A DNA stretch of 64,000 nt from Mya arenaria. Lineage: Eukaryota; Mollusca; Bivalvia; Myida; Myidae. Positions 60,406 through 64,000 of this stretch are shown one piece after another; the first letter of the stretch is position 1, and each line of letters starts with the position of its first letter. A model generated the notes under the pieces. The model had not been told where the DNA came from, did no database searches, and worked only from the letters and a program-made list of their open reading frames with translations. The stretch is taken from assembly GCF_026914265.1 (NCBI RefSeq), contig NC_069133.1, positions 49,536,182 to 49,600,181 on the forward strand, read 5' to 3'. A program made the translations under genes and the position numbers.

Positions 60406-63400
60406 AGAGATACACTTGAAGAAGCCATCCAATAAGTTTGCAGATGTCGCTGATTCTTTTCCTGGGGCACCTTTGTCGTTTATTTTGATACTGTCAGTCG
60501 ATCGTTTACGTTTGTCTCCAATTTAACGCACTGTTAAAAACGCCACACAACCGACCAAAATTTAAAAGTGAAAAGTTAGGGTCAGTTTTCAACGGGTCAT
60601 TATTCAATATTACACCGGCAATGTACTTGGTCGGAAGTTGTTTTCAAATCATAAGGCAATGAAACCTAATTAGATGCTGTGCTTGCATCAGCATGTTTTT
60701 GTTGAGGCTATAATAAAAATGCTGGAATGTGCTTTTGACGCGGTTTTATTTGTTATTCTCGCATTTTTCTGCTGCGTAATATCACAATAATGAGCCAGCT
60801 CTTTATTGAAGATTTCCCCACAATGGGACGGAAGGCACGTGAGTGTAAATGCTAAGGACAGCAATTACTTTAAGATGACATAGAGTTCAGAATGTGAAAG
60901 ACACTAAAATTAGCTGTAATATTCCTAATAAAGCGTTCTTTGTAACAGGATTCAGGCCATCAGGCATACGCTCAAGTGTCCTTGTAAGTAGGTACATCAG
61001 CCTGTCACAGGTTCTGTTTATGTAAAGCTTAGAGTTAATGGCGTCATAATCTTTAAGCCACAATTAATTGGAGAAAAAATACACCATGAAATTAATTTAA
61101 GAAACTGCGTTATCGTTGTAGTTCGATCTTTACAGTCTTTTCAATCGAATATGGTGAGAAGGGTGTGGACAGGCCACATGTCGAGTGAATAAGTCTCCTA
61201 CAAACAGGGCGTCCTAGCTTAATCGCTCTACATCACAAAATCAGTGACCCGATCAACGATTGTATTCTTTTCAGGGAAGCAGACATCTATCACACTCTAA
61301 AAGCTTTTCACTTTTTATTCAATTATATCCCTGAGCATGCGCACTACCATTTCCTTTGAGTCAAGATTAAGACAGGGACGCTTAGATCCTTGGCTAAAGC
61401 TTAAGACGAGTATTTGTTGTCCTCGTCAAGAAAATTCAAGGACATAGAGTTTGCTTTTACACAAAGTTCATAAGAGATCTAAACTGCTCAAAAGTAGCGC
61501 AGCTAATGGAAAGGGAAAAACGTAGGGTTTTGTGAAAACACCTATCATTTGATTTATAGCATTGCAGTTCAAAATATACCGGACTTATAGGTAGCACTTT
61601 GGAAGCATTTTTAATGGGGCGCTTTTTTTTCTTCCTAAAACTGGTATCATTTTGGCAGCCTCGTCAAAACTTGTATATTGCACAGATGCATTTATTTAAA
61701 CAAATTTTGTTGCCTTTTTTTCTTGGTTGGACGCAAGTTCTTACAATATAAGTAACGTCTTCTCCATGAGCACATAAACTTGATAAGTTTTTGGCGATAA
61801 ATATAAATAAGAAAAAGGTAAAGAAAAGGATAAGTGAAAGAAATGTCAGTAAAAGACAGGAAGTAAAAATACAAGAAGAAGAATTCTGACTCACTGCTAC
61901 ACATGTGATATGTGTTAAACTGTTCCATTAAACAACCTGGTTTAGTTATAATTAAAGAAGGGGCTAATCTGTAAACCGTTTGAACCGAGTGTTTTATAAA
62001 TAAGTGTACATAATGGAATAATACAATATTTTCATCGTCGGAGAGTGAGGGTTTTCCAAATAATATCCAGTTTTGGAGTCAACATGGTCGTTGACTAATG
62101 ATCCGACTGTGTTATACAGGTGATGCATCATTCCATACTGCTACGTTTGTTGTAAGTAACAAGGACTATGTGTGATTCAACAATGTTTTAATATTTCGTC
62201 CGTATGTCTGGCGGCATATCTTTAAAATTATTTTATCCCTTACAATATCGGGGCGGTCTCCGGCCGCTTTATGGTTATTCGACTCTTTAGTTTGTCTTAA
62301 AATGAAAGTTAAAACCATCGTAAACTATCAAGTGTCTGTGTAAAGCATTCAAATCAATTCTTGGGAAAAGCATGCGCGTTGATATTTGAATTAGAAAGAT
62401 CGTGGGTTTTCTCACCTTGTTTGTTGTATGTTTGCGAATGCCATTTACATCTTCCAATATTATAACTTTTCTATCACATCAGACATAATTTTGAATGTTC
62501 ATCGTGCTGGTAAAGCCGCCGCTGCGCCTGTGCGGCTATACGGCTGTATAAACATACAGCGCAACCACAAGTCGTTATAATATGGGCACATGTCGAGAGT
62601 GCTATAGCCTTTCGCAGCCTTAACTGTTCGTAATAAGACAAAGCTAGACCGCCTTTGCCAATACGCTATGGATCATCATTTAATTGTGCTCATTCAACTT
62701 GACATGCTCTGGTGCCTATCTGCTGGAAGTTGCTGGGATAATCATGCACAAACTTCTGCAAATCTTAAGGATTCTTTTCAGGGCAATATTCTTCAAACTT
62801 TCGATGCATGTTTATGACAGGCACAGGCCATGAATGGCGGTTTCATCCTCCAATTAAAAAAATAATCTGCATTCACATTTCGTGATATTGTGTTTTGTAT
62901 CCATTCAGATCTTCTGTACGTAGCACTATTCACCTTATATCATCAACCGACACATGGAGCCATCTTTTGTTTTGCATCACAACGTTGAAATGCAATTATA
63001 CCATCAAACCCCTGCTCATTAATCCATATTTCTGATTTTACGTGGTAAGTAAAGGTAACGAAAAGAGTGTCATTGCATGTATTTAAATTAAAATAAAACA
63101 CACTAAAAAACAATTTACTAACTTAGTAATTTGCGTACTAGTCAGGATATAACAACACAGCATTAAGTGGTTAAAAAACCATAAATCTTGATTATAAAAA
63201 CAACAACATGATGTAAAGAGTCATATATGTGCAGTGATGTTATCCTCATTTTAAAATGTATAGCGATTTACGAATTCTTTATTTGTTAGAAAATTAACGT
63301 AAGCCAAGTTCCATGTATTTGATAAATGTTCTTTGAAAGATAAGCAAAAATGGTGCAAAAATTAACATTTTATTATCACACACGCACGGTTTAAAATTCT

Positions 63401-64000
63401 TTACAAAACGTGCACAAATTAAAGTCAATTATTTTTTTTAAATGTATGGTGATGATTTTGATCCTTCAGCTTAATAGGAAAAAAACAATACTGCAAAATT
63501 TAAAATTCAAGGTTATTTAGTACTGTGTTTAAATCCGGGTGGTGGTATGTACTCGATTGGATTTTTTCATGATCGAATTCTACGAATGGCTACATTAGTG
63601 CAATCGATATCTGCAAAAATAATAAATGTCATTATACGACATTTACGCTTTATTTTGTTTTTATGACGCCATTCTAACGTCGCGCAATGATGCATGTTAC
63701 GGCTGGACATCAGCCGAGTGAAACGCGGCGGTATTAATTCGTGTGCGTCGATATGTTTTGCCAGAGTAACCTTTAATTACATCACATTCACATGTCAAAT
63801 TCAAAACACAAGATAAGCCATTTTGTACATCGATTTTCACAACTAAGTTATAGAAACTTGTAAAGCAAAACTTCACAAAATAGAGTGTATCTAGTTCTAG
63901 AACATTGATTAAGGAAATATTTCGCAAGAATACGCGTTTTATCATACATGAACAAACTTATGCCATCGTATACGACTTTAAAAGAAACCGAGTATTGATT
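60406..64000. other. Non-coding right end
   Basis: No gene, array or clear transposon was recognised. The short frames at 61664-61928 and 63697-63945 lack recognisable motifs and splice context. Confidence 0.5.

Overview
The window looks like a piece of AT-rich, repeat-dense genomic DNA from a bivalve-type mollusc. Evidence: spliced genes with GT/AG introns of metazoan family, a molluscan-type tRNA-derived SINE, many MITEs, a truncated LINE, and tandem arrays with ~150-182 bp monomers of the kind carried by Helitron/Helentron-like elements in clams and oysters. The species cannot be named from sequence alone. Most of the window is non-coding; four convincing protein-coding loci were found.

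(1) Left third, 6-31 kb: a segmental duplication holds two intronless class A (rhodopsin-like) receptor genes, 406 codons each and about 91% identical, both on the + strand (7763-8983 and 28036-29256). Homology extends into both flanks. Copy 1 is stretched to about 11 kb by extra DNA (MITEs, a 149-bp array, a short coiled-coil ORF); copy 2 is about 4.2 kb. Between the copies lie a 5'-truncated, frameshifted LINE (18.85-21.33 kb), a six-copy 180-bp satellite (24.75-25.74 kb) and a pair of 45-bp inverted repeats 8.8 kb apart. Both receptors replace three class A landmarks (D2.50 to N, DRY to DHY, NPxxY to HPxxY).

(2) Middle, 31-37.7 kb: no gene; foldback MITEs, a young 274-bp tandem duplication, a 5'-truncated SINE and a short array.

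(3) 37.77-50.90 kb, minus strand: a complete 11-exon gene reconstructed by joining splice sites in phase. It encodes a 589-residue RWD + RING1-IBR-RING2 (RBR) ubiquitin ligase of the RNF14 type with its catalytic cysteine, plus an extra C-terminal zinc module whose cysteine spacing copies the IBR domain. Its introns carry two Helentron-like arrays, three pogo/mariner-like MITEs and other MITEs. A MITE split by a SINE and a 182-bp array lie upstream.

(4) 56.05-57.47 kb, minus strand: a two-exon, 336-residue gene with a charged N-terminal half and a C-terminal TIR domain resembling TRIF/TICAM adaptors. Its upstream DNA has four CCAAT motifs and, about 1.1 kb away, an ISRE-like site next to a palindromic kappa-B site. 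The remaining 57.7-64 kb has no recognisable gene.

The genes do not form an operon-like unit. The RBR ligase and the TIR adaptor are neighbours on the same strand, and both families act in ubiquitin-linked or innate signalling in other animals, but a functional link here is only inference.
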